A stretch of DNA of 37,283 nucleotides from a virus: positions 1-37,283 of the IMG/VR virus record IMGVR_UViG_3300036857_000105; one strand, given 5' to 3'. This document shows, piece by piece, positions 1-7,719 of the stretch. Under the pieces are notes generated by a model, which saw only the letters and a program-made list of their open reading frames with translations, did no database searches and was not told the DNA's origin. Each line of letters opens with the position of its first letter. Within the stretch, counting starts at the first letter, position 1. A program made the translations under genes and the position numbers.

Positions 1-1
1 C

Positions 2-268
2 GGCTACGCCCGACAGCTCTCAGGCGGCGACCTGCAAGCCGCGATGCGAGTCGGCTCGAGCGAGGGAGCCGACGCCGCCGACCTCGCCGTGACCGGCTGG
101 CGCAAGGCGCTCAGCCCGGAAGCGTGCGACTGGTGCGCCGACATCGCCGACAACGTCTACGACTCGCCCGAGGACATCCCGTTCCACGACGGCGATCGCT
201 GCGGCGCCGAGCCCGACCTCGGCGAGCGCGAGCCCGCACGCTTCGACGACTCCGACATCCCGTTCTAA
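2..268 (+). CDS. MuF-like minor head protein, C-terminal part (5' truncated)
   Basis: This is the last 88 codons of a head-assembly gene whose start lies outside the window; the reading frame enters at base 2. A second, full-length version is at 36464-37114 and differs by about a dozen mostly silent changes here plus one Ala/Gln change. The C-terminus has a Cys-x2-Cys pair (ACDWCAD) followed by a His-Asp-Gly-Asp-x-Cys motif, the metal-binding-like tail typical of Mu gpF-type minor capsid proteins. These join the portal and enter the prohead with the scaffold. The scaffold gene follows 9 bp downstream behind a strong AAGGAGGG site, matching the usual portal-MuF-scaffold-capsid order. Confidence 0.85.
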   Translation, partial: GYARQLSGGDLQAAMRVGSSEGADAADLAVTGWRKALSPEACDWCADIADNVYDSPEDIPFHDGDRCGAEPDLGEREPARFDDSDIPF

Positions 269-277
269 GGAGGGCCG

Positions 278-937
<660 letters not shown>

Positions 938-940
<3 letters not shown>

Positions 941-966
941 ACGCACGCCTGTCGCCGCGCTAACCT
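938..966 (+). promoter_or_regulatory. Candidate promoter for the major capsid gene
   Basis: TAGACG (938-943), a 17-bp spacer, then TAACCT (961-966) fit an actinobacterial housekeeping promoter (TTGACA / TAnnnT). It starts at the stop codon of the scaffold gene. The predicted start near 973 gives a leader of about 100 nt carrying two hairpins before the capsid ribosome site. The 12-mer CGCGCTAACCTC around the -10 recurs at the promoter candidate before 27105, which supports function. A dedicated promoter would explain how capsid protein is made in excess of its neighbours. Not experimentally supported. Confidence 0.5.
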
Positions 967-984
967 CGGCGGCGTAGGGCATCA

Positions 985-1024
985 GCGAGCCGGTGGCTCG
1001 CCGGTCATCCCGCCGGTGGCGGGA
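985..1024 (+). promoter_or_regulatory. Tandem twin hairpins in the capsid-gene leader
   Basis: Two perfect 7-bp stems with the same GGT loop lie 6 bp apart: GCGAGCC-GGT-GGCTCGC (985-1001) and TCCCGCC-GGT-GGCGGGA (1008-1024). Stem sequences differ but the central GCCGGTGGC is shared, so structure seems to be the conserved element. No T-run follows, so a classic intrinsic terminator is unlikely. Lying between the candidate start site (about 973) and the capsid ribosome site (1061), they may stabilise capsid mRNA or partly terminate upstream transcripts. Confidence 0.6.
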
Positions 1025-1072
1025 CGCCTAACCCCGAAGTCGAACCCTTCGACCTCACCAGGGAGGTGTCCC

Positions 1073-1939
1073 GTGGCAACCGATTACGACAGCCTGATTC
1101 CGCAGGCCGTCTCGAACCAGCTGCTCGACGTCGTCACCGTCGAGAGCGCCGCGCTCGCGCTCGGCACCGTCATCCGCATGCCCGAAGGGCTGCAGCAGTT
1201 CCCGGTCGTCTCGGCGCTGCCGGCGGCCGGCTGGGTCAACCCGCGCTTCGGCGGCCGCAAGCCGGCCACGAAGATCGAATGGTCGAGCCAGCAGATCGTC
1301 CCCGAGGAGCTCGCCTGCGCGCTGGCGATCCCCGCCGCCTTCGTCGACGACGCCGGCTTCCCGGTCTGGGACCAGGTCCGCCCGCTGGTCGCCTCGTCGA
1401 TGGCGCAGGTGATCGACGACGCGCTGCTGTTCGGCAACGGCGAGCCCGCCACGTTCCCGCCGAACGGCGTCAGCGGCGGCGCGATCGTCACCGGCACCGA
1501 CGCGCTCGACGCGATCGACAAGGGCATGGCACAGATCGAGGGACAGGGCCTGATCCCGAACGGGATCGCCTCGAGCACCGCGATCGGCACCGCGCTGCGC
1601 CAGGCCTACCGCGAGCTGATGGTCACGCCCGAGACGCAGCCGCAGGCCACGCTCTACGGCCTCGACGTCGAGGTCGCCCCGACCTGGGACGACACGAAGG
1701 GCGACGCGATCGTCGGCGACTGGACGAAGCTGATCATCGGGCTGCGGCAAGACATCCGCTTCGACATGTCGGACAGCGCGATCCTGCAGGACGGCGCCGG
1801 CGAGATCATCGCGAACGCGTTCCAGGACGACCTCGTGGCGATGCGCTGCTACATGCGGCTCGGCGCCGCGATCGGCTCGCCGCTGAACGCTCAGGGCGAC
1901 ACGACCGACGCGTTCGTGAACGTCGACTGGACGCCCTGA
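1073..1939 (+). CDS. Major capsid protein (HK97 fold)
   Basis: A 288-residue protein that builds the icosahedral shell. I chose GTG 1073 because GGGAGG (1061-1066) sits 6 bases upstream; the in-frame start at 1016 would fall inside the leader hairpins. The sequence follows the HK97-type pattern seen in actinobacteriophages: an N-terminal helix, a beta-rich region with [18 protein letters not shown] (about 50-70), a central helix, the A-domain segment [18 protein letters not shown], and a C-terminal beta segment ending AFVNVDWTP. It follows the scaffold, as expected. It has no visible protease domain or long delta region, so the separate scaffold must do that job. I cannot see whether the shell is cross-linked. 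Confidence 0.93.
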   Translation: MATDYDSLIPQAVSNQLLDVVTVESAALALGTVIRMPEGLQQFPVVSALPAAGWVNPRFGGRKPATKIEWSSQQIVPEELACALAIPAAFVDDAGFPVWDQVRPLVASSMAQVIDDALLFGNGEPATFPPNGVSGGAIVTGTDALDAIDKGMAQIEGQGLIPNGIASSTAIGTALRQAYRELMVTPETQPQATLYGLDVEVAPTWDDTKGDAIVGDWTKLIIGLRQDIRFDMSDSAILQDGAGEIIANAFQDDLVAMRCYMRLGAAIGSPLNAQGDTTDAFVNVDWTP

Positions 1940-1944
1940 TCCTG

Positions 1945-2190
1945 ATGGCGCAGTCACACGCTGCCCGTCGAGCGCTCGCCGCAACCCGCAGGCGCGGCGG
2001 CCCCGGCGGGCCGTCGAAGCCGGCCGCGACGACGTCGTCCCCGTCGCGGCCGGCCTCCTGGCCGACGAAGATCACTCACGCCGAGCTCGACGAGCTCGCC
2101 GGCAAGCACCGAATCACGTTCGAGGACGGGCTCAGCAAGAGCGACAAGCAGACCGTGCTCGACGCCGCCGGCATCGGCCCGGAGGACTGA
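1945..2190 (+). CDS. Small head protein, unknown role
   Basis: An 81-residue protein starting at ATG 1945, 5 bp after the capsid stop. The first 45 residues are Arg/Ala/Pro/Ser-rich and look disordered. The last 36 ([15 protein letters not shown] to GIGPED) look like a short helix-extended-loop-helix module (SAP/Rho-N-like), which small proteins after actinophage capsid genes often carry. Such proteins may bind DNA or act in head completion; no function can be assigned. Its TGA stop is in the same frame as the next coding region and overlaps the next ribosome-site region, so the two genes are likely translationally coupled. Confidence 0.75.
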   Translation: MAQSHAARRALAATRRRGGPGGPSKPAATTSSPSRPASWPTKITHAELDELAGKHRITFEDGLSKSDKQTVLDAAGIGPED

Positions 2191-2193
2191 CCG

Positions 2194-2577
2194 ACGGCAA
2201 CGCTGTCGCTTGTCCCGCAGGTCGTCGGGATCGCCCTCTACGCCGGCGACGGCGCAGCGCTCCGTCTGACGGTCCGCGACACGGCGAGCCCGCCGCAGCC
2301 GCTCGACCTGAGCGGCGGCGTCGCCGCGCAGATCCGCCAGCACCGCGACGACGACGACCCGCTGCAGGTGTTCGGCGTCGACCTCACCGACGGCGCCAGC
2401 GGCGTCGTGGTGCTGCATCTGACCGGCGAACAGACCGCCGCGCTCGTCAACGGCGGCGGCGCCTTCAAGGGCGTCTACGACGTGGAGTGGACGCCGGCAG
2501 GCAGCGAGCCGGTCACGCTCGTCCAGGGCGACGTCACCTGCGAGCTCGACGTCACTCGCCTCGAGGGAACGCCGTGA
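2194..2577 (+). CDS. Beta-rich virion assembly protein with an apparent ACG start
   Basis: The open frame codes for about 127 residues of convincing protein: a two-strand start ([16 protein letters not shown]), a [20 protein letters not shown] segment and beta strands to the end. This resembles small BppU-N-like/immunoglobulin-like proteins that accompany phage fibres. There is no ATG, GTG or TTG in frame before codon 59. A perfect GGAGGA (2181-2186) lies 7 bases before ACG GCA ACG, which reads like ATG GCA ACG with one T-to-C change. I therefore place the start at ACG 2194; CTG 2203 is an alternative. It overlaps the next gene by GTGA. The role is probably to support or attach the fibre encoded next. 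Confidence 0.7.
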   Translation, partial: TATLSLVPQVVGIALYAGDGAALRLTVRDTASPPQPLDLSGGVAAQIRQHRDDDDPLQVFGVDLTDGASGVVVLHLTGEQTAALVNGGGAFKGVYDVEWTPAGSEPVTLVQGDVTCELDVTRLEGTP

Positions 2578-4667
2578 GCGGACCCGAGGCGACCGTCGAT
2601 GTCGAGCTGATCGGCGACGTCGACGTCGACGTCGACCTCGACGGGCCCGACCTCGTCACCGACCTCGCCGAGGAGCTCACGCTCACGATCGTCGCCTCGA
2701 ACGCCGGGCCGCCCGGGCCGCCCGGGCCGGAAGGCGACCCGGGGCCTCCGGGGCCCGCCGGGCCTGCCGGGGCGCAGGGTGCGCAAGGCCCGCCGGGGCC
2801 GTCGGGCGCCGACTCGACCGTGCCCGGGCCGCCGGGGCCGCCCGGAGCTCAGGGCGAGCAGGGCGACGCCGGACCCGCCGGGCCGACTGGGCCGAGCGGC
2901 CCGCCCGGCTCGGAGGGCGCGCAGGGCCCGGCCGGGATCAAGGGCGACACCGGGCCGGAAGGACCCCCAGGGCCGCCCGGCTCTCAAGGTGTGCAGGGCG
3001 TCAAGGGCGACACCGGGGCCGCCGGGCCGGAAGGCCCGCAGGGCGATCCGGGCCCGCAGGGCCCGCAGGGCGACGTCGGCCCGGCAGGCCCGCAGGGCCC
3101 GCAGGGAATCGAGGGGCCCGAGGGGCCCGCCGGGGCGGGCGCCGTCCAGTGGGCCTACATGTATTCGGCGACGACGACCGAGCCGCCGACCGGCTCGCAA
3201 CTGCGCTTCGACGCCGGGCCGGCAGCGGCGACGAAGGTGTGGGTCCGCGACCTCGACGTCGACGGCGTCGACAACCACTCGCTCTTCCTGGCAGTCAAGC
3301 CCGGCTCGCTCCTCTACGTGCAGGACCAGGACGACTCGAGCCGCTTCGCCCGCTTCGACGTCGTCGGCGACCCGATCGGAAAGTCGGGCTACGTCGAGTT
3401 CCCCGTCTCATACGTGAGCTCGGGCGGAACGATCCCCGAGCAGCGGGTCGAGCTCGTGATCGCCGCCGCCGGGATCGCCGGGCCGCAGGGGCCGCAGGGT
3501 CCGCCCGGTCCCGCAGGCCCGCAGGGCCCGGACGGTCCGCAGGGCGCCGCCGGAACGCCCGGAGCTCAGGGGCCGCCCGGGGCGACCGGCTCAGCCGGGC
3601 CGAAGGGCGACAAGGGTGACACCGGCGCGCAGGGCGCGCCCGGGGCGACCGGCTCGCAGGGGCCGCAGGGCCCGACCGGCTCGCAAGGCCCGGCAGGCGC
3701 ACCCGGCGACGAATGGATCTACGGCACCGGCGACCCGACTCCTTCGGCCGACCGGGTGGGGACGCTCTACCTCGACGGCGCGACAGGCAAGGTGTGGGAG
3801 CAGCAGGCGTCCGGGTGGGTGTTCACCGGGCTCGTGCTGCGAGGCCCGCAGGGGCCGCAGGGTCCGGCGGGAACCGCCGTAGTCGACGTGCAGGCGTTCA
3901 CCGCGTCGGGCACGTGGACGAAGCCTGCCGGTGTCACGACGGTATGGGTTGTCTGTATCGGCGGCGGCGGCGGTGGCGGCGGCGGCAGACTCGGCAGCGG
4001 CTCGACGGTGCGTGGTGGCGGCGGCGGCGGTGGTGGCGGCGGCTACACCGGGCGGATGCTTAGGGCATCGACGCTCGCCGCGACCGAGGCCGCCACTGTC
4101 GGCGGCGGCGGTGCTGGCGGCACCGCGAACGGCGGCGACGGGGGGCCGGGCCTCGCATCGTCGTTCGGCGCATGGCTCAAGGCGAGCGGCGGCGGTGGCG
4201 GCTCGGGCAGCGCGGGCAGCCCGGGTCCGCCCGGCGCTGGCGGTATCGGTGACGTCTACGGTGGCGGCGGCGGCGGTGGCACGGCAACCGGCGGGAGCTC
4301 TGGGGTCGCAGGTACAAGCTCGTCCACCGCCGGGGCTGGCGGCGGCGGCGGCGGCGGCGTCGGGACGAACAACGTCAGCGCCTCGGGCGGCGGCGGCGGA
4401 TCGTCGGGAATCGACCTACGGGCAGGCGGCGTCGGCGGTATCGGCAATGTCGGCGGCGGCGGCGCTTCGGCGGCAGCAGGCGACGCGACGGGCGGCGCAG
4501 GCGGCGGCGGCGGCGGCGGCGTCCACAGCGGCAGCGGGCTAACCCTGGACGGCGGCAACGGCGGTAACTACGGCGGCGGCGGCGGCGGCGGCGGCGGCAC
4601 GGCAGGAAGCCCCGCAGGCAGAGGCGGCGGCGGCGGCGGCGGAATAGTCGTGGTGGTGTCGTGGTGA
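2574..4667 (+). CDS. Collagen-like and glycine-rich fibre protein
   Basis: A 697-residue structural protein starting at GTG 2574 (4-bp overlap). Residues 1-43 are acidic (alternating Asp-Val). Collagen-type Gly-X-Y repeats span about 45-187. A globular beta domain ([16 protein letters not shown] onward) spans about 190-300. A second collagen tract spans about 301-380, then a short fibre module ([15 protein letters not shown]), a few more Gly-X-Y units, and the motif [18 protein letters not shown]. From about 462 to the end it is glycine-rich, mostly runs of GGC codons. This is a trimeric fibre by family knowledge. It lies between capsid and neck genes rather than after the tape measure, so a head fibre or decoration is as likely as a tail fibre. 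The GGC runs should be prone to slippage. Confidence 0.88.
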   Translation: MSGPEATVDVELIGDVDVDVDLDGPDLVTDLAEELTLTIVASNAGPPGPPGPEGDPGPPGPAGPAGAQGAQGPPGPSGADSTVPGPPGPPGAQGEQGDAGPAGPTGPSGPPGSEGAQGPAGIKGDTGPEGPPGPPGSQGVQGVKGDTGAAGPEGPQGDPGPQGPQGDVGPAGPQGPQGIEGPEGPAGAGAVQWAYMYSATTTEPPTGSQLRFDAGPAAATKVWVRDLDVDGVDNHSLFLAVKPGSLLYVQDQDDSSRFARFDVVGDPIGKSGYVEFPVSYVSSGGTIPEQRVELVIAAAGIAGPQGPQGPPGPAGPQGPDGPQGAAGTPGAQGPPGATGSAGPKGDKGDTGAQGAPGATGSQGPQGPTGSQGPAGAPGDEWIYGTGDPTPSADRVGTLYLDGATGKVWEQQASGWVFTGLVLRGPQGPQGPAGTAVVDVQAFTASGTWTKPAGVTTVWVVCIGGGGGGGGGRLGSGSTVRGGGGGGGGGGYTGRMLRASTLAATEAATVGGGGAGGTANGGDGGPGLASSFGAWLKASGGGGGSGSAGSPGPPGAGGIGDVYGGGGGGGTATGGSSGVAGTSSSTAGAGGGGGGGVGTNNVSASGGGGGSSGIDLRAGGVGGIGNVGGGGASAAAGDATGGAGGGGGGGVHSGSGLTLDGGNGGNYGGGGGGGGGTAGSPAGRGGGGGGGIVVVVSW

Positions 4668-4674
4668 GAGCCGG

Positions 4675-5193
4675 ATGAACGCCGACCGCGTCTACCGCCG
4701 GGCTCGGCTGCGCGGCCCGACACCGCCAGGAGCACGCGACGACGAGCAGACCTGGGGCCAGATCGTCACGCCCGACGAGCTCGAGCGGCTGCTCGGACTC
4801 GACCCGGAGAACGCCGCCCGCGCCGCCGAGCTCGTCCAGATCACGATCGAGGCCTACATCTGGCCGAACGTGATCGAGGACCCAGTGCCGCCGCCGGTGC
4901 ACGCGGTCGGCCTCGCGCTCGCCGCCCGCTTCTCCGGCGCCACCCTGACGAAGGCCGGCAGCGTCGTAGGCGAGTCGATCGGCGCCTACAGCTACCGGCT
5001 CGCAGGCCCGCTGACCTTCGACGACGTCGTCCTGCTTCTCGGCGAGCTGGCCGACGCGCTCTACCCGTGGGCGCCACCGCGCCACGACAACGCCTACACC
5101 CTCGAGGGCTGGACGACGATCGCCTGGCCGGCCGAGTGGTGGCAGCGCGACCTGGACAACCTCGACCTCGAGAGGAGAACACCGTGGCAGTAG
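4675..5193 (+). CDS. Head-to-tail connector (adaptor)
   Basis: A 172-residue helical protein. After a basic N-terminus it has TPDELERLLGLDPENAARAAELVQ, then a helix with WPNVIEDPVPPPVHAVGLALAARF, a hydrophobic middle and an aromatic C-terminus (AWPAEWWQRDLDNLDLERR). This pattern matches gp6/gp15-type adaptors that form a 12-mer ring under the portal and start the neck. Starting at ATG 4675 and heading a row of short neck genes, it is in the usual place. Assignment rests on pattern and order, not on a single diagnostic motif. Confidence 0.75.
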   Translation: MNADRVYRRARLRGPTPPGARDDEQTWGQIVTPDELERLLGLDPENAARAAELVQITIEAYIWPNVIEDPVPPPVHAVGLALAARFSGATLTKAGSVVGESIGAYSYRLAGPLTFDDVVLLLGELADALYPWAPPRHDNAYTLEGWTTIAWPAEWWQRDLDNLDLERRTPWQ

Positions 5194-5318
5194 ACGAGAC
5201 GACCGGCAAGGCCGACGACGACCGGCAGGACGACCAGCAGGACGACCAGCAGCAGGACGGCCAGCAGGACGACGTCGACGACGACCAGCAGGACGACGAC
5301 ACGACCGGAGGCGAGTGA
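5184..5318 (+). CDS. Small Asp/Gln-rich protein
   Basis: A 44-residue, extremely acidic, low-complexity protein (repeats of QQDD and DDDQQ) starting at GTG 5184, 8 bases after AGGAG and overlapping the previous gene by 10 bp. Both ends overlap neighbours in the style of this genome, so it is probably translated. Its composition and CAG/GAC codon repeats closely match the N-terminal tract of the scaffold at 278, suggesting common origin by repeat expansion or copying. No fold or function can be assigned; a disordered assembly factor is possible. Confidence 0.6.
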   Translation: MAVDETTGKADDDRQDDQQDDQQQDGQQDDVDDDQQDDDTTGGE

Positions 5319-5698
5319 GCTCGACGATCGACCACCTGCTCACTATCCCCTGCGAGCTCCTCCAGCGGAGCTACTCGGAGGACGCCGGCGAGGACGGCCA
5401 GCAGGCCGCGACCGAGACGGTGATCGCCGCGACCCGCTGTGAGCTCCAGGGGGCCGGCAGTCGCGAGGACCCGACCGGGGCGATCCAGATCGCGACCTAC
5501 CGGCTCTGGCTCACCGCCGGCACGCCGCTGCGCGGATGGGACGCCGTCCGCCTGACCGACACCGGCGAGATCCTCGAGCTCGAGGGGGACGCCTTCGAGG
5601 CCCGCTCGCCGCTGACCGGCAACGCGCACGTCGAAGCGGTCGTCCGCCGGACCGACTATGGCGAGGGCGAGCTCGCCCTCGAGGCCGCCGATGCCTAG
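5315..5698 (+). CDS. Head-tail connector / stopper-like protein
   Basis: A 127-residue protein from GTG 5315 (GTGA overlap). The sequence is beta-rich: PCELLQRSYSEDAGEDGQQ, then TRCELQGAGSREDPTGAIQIATYRLWL, then a GWDAVRLTDTGEILELEGD strand pair and a C-terminal VEAVVRR strand. This is the pattern of the SPP1 gp16 / head-completion 'stopper' group that plugs the connector after packaging. Position second in the neck cluster supports it. Two cysteines (near 13 and 43) could be structural. Confidence in the exact role is moderate. Confidence 0.7.
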   Translation: MSSTIDHLLTIPCELLQRSYSEDAGEDGQQAATETVIAATRCELQGAGSREDPTGAIQIATYRLWLTAGTPLRGWDAVRLTDTGEILELEGDAFEARSPLTGNAHVEAVVRRTDYGEGELALEAADA

Positions 5699-5993
5699 AG
5701 GCTTCGTACCGGCACCGGACGCCGTCGAGACGACCGAGCGGCTCGGCCAGCCGAGCCTGCGGCCGACCGCCGAGGCGATCGCGCAGGCGATCCCCGCCTT
5801 CGTCCCGGTCGACGACGGCGTCATGCAGCGCAGCTACCGCCTGACCGTTCGGGCCGGGCCCGACCGCGACTACCGCGTCTACGTCGGCTCGCCGTTCTGG
5901 CACTGGATGGAGTACGGCACGCGCTTCAACCCGGCCTACCGGCCGGTGCAGACCGCCGTCACGTCGCTCGGCCTCCGCTACGAGGCGCACTGA
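5691..5993 (+). CDS. Tail completion / HK97 gp10-like neck protein
   Basis: A 100-residue protein starting at ATG 5691 and overlapping the previous gene by 8 bp. The C-terminal half has DRDYRVYVGSPFWHWMEYGT, RFNPAYRP and a final helix. 'Y-V-G-xx-x-x-W-x-E-x-G-T' followed by 'P-x-R-P' is the typical signature of HK97 gp10-type proteins that form the neck-tail junction. It is shorter than many family members (about 120-150), so the N-terminal helical part is reduced. It shares one base with the next gene. Confidence 0.75.
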   Translation: MPRGFVPAPDAVETTERLGQPSLRPTAEAIAQAIPAFVPVDDGVMQRSYRLTVRAGPDRDYRVYVGSPFWHWMEYGTRFNPAYRPVQTAVTSLGLRYEAH

Positions 5994-6436
5994 TGAGGAC
6001 GCCGCCGCTGCCCGACGTCGCGTTCCTGATCCAGCAGTACCTGCGCACCGTGCCCGAGGTCGCCGCGATCGCCGGCGGCCGGATCTACACCGCGTTCCCC
6101 AGGCAGCTCAGCAAGACGCTGCCATTCGTGCTCGTCCAGCGGATCGGCGGCATCCCGCCCGTTCCGCGACCGCTGGTCGTCGACCTGGCTGCTCTCCAGC
6201 TCGACGCCTACGGCGGCCGACAGGCCGACGCGCACCTCCTCGCCGCGACCTGCCTGTCCGCGCTCGCCGAGCTCGAGGGCGAGCAGCCGAACGGCACCGG
6301 CAACGTCTGCGGCGTCGTCGTCCTGACCAAGCGCGAGTCGGACGACGAGACATACAAGCCTCCGAGGCCGCGGTTCGTGTGCGACCTCGAGGTCACCGTC
6401 AAACCCGCCGGCGCAGCTCTCGCCGGCACAGCCTGA
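5993..6436 (+). CDS. Tail terminator
   Basis: A 147-residue protein starting at ATG 5993, which overlaps the previous stop by one base. It starts with LPDVAFLIQQYLRTVPEV and a GGRIYTAFPRQLSKTLPFVLVQRIGG segment, then has LAALQLDAYGGRQADAHLLAATCLSAL and a long C-terminal strand. This alternation of helix, strand with 'R-I-x-x-x-x-P', and 'L-x-x-D-x-x-G' fits lambda gpU-like terminators, which cap the tail tube and join it to the head. It directly precedes the tube gene, as expected. Confidence 0.78.
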   Translation: MRTPPLPDVAFLIQQYLRTVPEVAAIAGGRIYTAFPRQLSKTLPFVLVQRIGGIPPVPRPLVVDLAALQLDAYGGRQADAHLLAATCLSALAELEGEQPNGTGNVCGVVVLTKRESDDETYKPPRPRFVCDLEVTVKPAGAALAGTA

Positions 6437-6450
6437 GAGGAGGCTCCCTG

Positions 6451-7059
6451 ATGGCAGGACAGAACCCGCAGGACGTCATCGTCGCCGGCACCGGCGCCGT
6501 CTACGTCGCCCCGGACGGCACGCCGCTGCCGGCCGACCTCGCCGACCTGGCCGACCCGTGGACCGACGTCGGCTACATCAGCGAGGACGGCGCGCAGTTC
6601 ACCTTCTCGCGCGACCAGGAAGAGGTCAACGCGTGGCAGGTCTCGACGCCCGTCCGCGTGCTGGTCACGAACGAGCCGATCACGATCGCCTTCGAGCTGC
6701 TCCAGTTCGACCGCGCGACCGTGGCGCTCGCCTTCCGCGGCGGCGACTTCGCCGGCAGCACGGCGCCGTGGACGTACACGCCGCCCGACGCCGGCCAGTC
6801 CGACGTACACGCGATCACGATCGACGCGATCGACGGCGACTACCAGTTCCGCTTCGCGTTCCCGCGCGTGCAGCTCAGCGAGGACGTCGACTTCTCGCTG
6901 GTGCGCTCGGACGCCGTCCGGCTCCCGCTGACCTTCAACGTGCTCGCGGCGCAGGAGAAGTGGGAGATCATCAGCGACCATCCGGCCTTCGGCGCGGCGG
7001 CGGCGCTGGCGGCGGCCACGAACGGCGGCACGACAAGCAAGACCGCGGCGGCAGCGTGA
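6451..7059 (+). CDS. Major tail protein (tail tube)
   Basis: A 202-residue tube subunit. I chose ATG 6451 because GAGAGGAGG lies just upstream; the longer frame to 6379 would add an Arg-rich stretch that overlaps the terminator gene. The sequence starts MAGQNPQDVIVAGTGAVYVAPDG, followed by 'WTDVGYISEDGAQFTFSRDQEEV', a conserved start of actinophage tube proteins (strand, then a region contrasting 'vd' with 'qg'). A middle region with LVTNEPITIAFELLQFDR and a C-terminal Ala/Thr-rich tail complete it. Position between terminator and chaperones confirms the call. Confidence 0.92.
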   Translation: MAGQNPQDVIVAGTGAVYVAPDGTPLPADLADLADPWTDVGYISEDGAQFTFSRDQEEVNAWQVSTPVRVLVTNEPITIAFELLQFDRATVALAFRGGDFAGSTAPWTYTPPDAGQSDVHAITIDAIDGDYQFRFAFPRVQLSEDVDFSLVRSDAVRLPLTFNVLAAQEKWEIISDHPAFGAAAALAAATNGGTTSKTAAAA

Positions 7060-7060
7060 G

Positions 7061-7420
7061 ATGCCGCGCATCGACATCGCGCTCGTCTACACGGACGGGC
7101 GCAAGGAGGTCGTGACCGTCGGCCGGCCGGCCGACCTGATCGCCTTCGCCGACACATTCGAGAAGGTCGCCCCGAGCGAGCCGCACGTCATCCGCGAGGC
7201 CGCGTGGCTCGCCCACCATGCCCTGCACATCGAGCAGCCGCTCGACGAGTGGGTGCAGACACTCGACGACATCACGACCGAGGACGGCGCGATCGCCGAG
7301 ATCCGCGCCGAGCTCGACAAGCGGGACCCTCCCGGCGCCGCCGGCGAGGCGGCCAGCATGACCAGCCTGGCACCGGTCGATCCGCCGGCGACCAGCAGAG
7401 AGATCGAGTCGCACGGGTGA
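7061..7420 (+). CDS. Tail assembly chaperone, upstream protein
   Basis: A 119-residue protein starting at ATG 7061, one base after the tube stop. It opens with two strands (IDIALVYTDGRKEVVTV), then a helical core (PADLIAFADTFEKV, HVIREAAWLAHHAL) and a Pro/Ala-rich tail. Size and position between tube and tape measure are those of the G protein of the lambda G/G-T pair, which coats the tape measure before tube polymerisation. Many phages make a second product by -1 frameshifting; here no good slippery heptamer is visible near the 3' end, and the next frame has its own GTG in a GTGA overlap. Confidence 0.78.
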   Translation: MPRIDIALVYTDGRKEVVTVGRPADLIAFADTFEKVAPSEPHVIREAAWLAHHALHIEQPLDEWVQTLDDITTEDGAIAEIRAELDKRDPPGAAGEAASMTSLAPVDPPATSREIESHG

Positions 7421-7719
7421 GCGCCGCGCTCGGCCTCGATCCGACCAGCCTGCTCGAGCTCGACGGGCCGATGTTCGCCGCGCTCGAGCGGGCGGTCGAA
7501 TCCCGCTGGACGGCACACGACGAGCTCCAAGCGCTGACGCTCGAGCTCGCGCACGCGCACTTCGTCGCGTTCCTCGGCGCGCACACGAAGCCCGGCACAC
7601 GGCTGCCGACACCGATGCGTGTGCCACGCCCGACCGCCGACGGCTTCGAGCGGCCGCCGGTGCTGACCCCGGCAGCGTTCGCCGCCGAGTACGGCCCGAC
7701 CAGGAGCTCCGATGCCTGA
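7417..7719 (+). CDS. Tail assembly chaperone, downstream protein
   Basis: A 100-residue protein in the -1 frame relative to the upstream chaperone. I place the start at GTG 7417 (GTGA overlap). It contains FAALERAVESRWTAHDELQ, then ALTLELAHAHFVAFL, then a Pro/Thr-rich tail. The 'D-x-x-A-x-x-x-E-L-x-H' style helix is common in the T-part of chaperone pairs. The open frame continues upstream of 7417 but becomes Arg-rich and unlike protein, which argues for coupled re-initiation rather than a frameshift early in the first gene. Confidence 0.7.
   Translation: MSAALGLDPTSLLELDGPMFAALERAVESRWTAHDELQALTLELAHAHFVAFLGAHTKPGTRLPTPMRVPRPTADGFERPPVLTPAAFAAEYGPTRSSDA

Noticed and set aside
2475-3278. Leftward frame opposite the collagen repeats
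   Set aside because: Its periodic sequence is the complement of Gly-X-Y codons and has no ribosome site.
7300-7420. Programmed frameshift between the two tail chaperones
   Set aside because: No good slippery heptamer was seen and the second frame has its own GTG in a GTGA overlap, the usual coupling in this genome. A weak CCCTCCC site near 7327 cannot be fully excluded.
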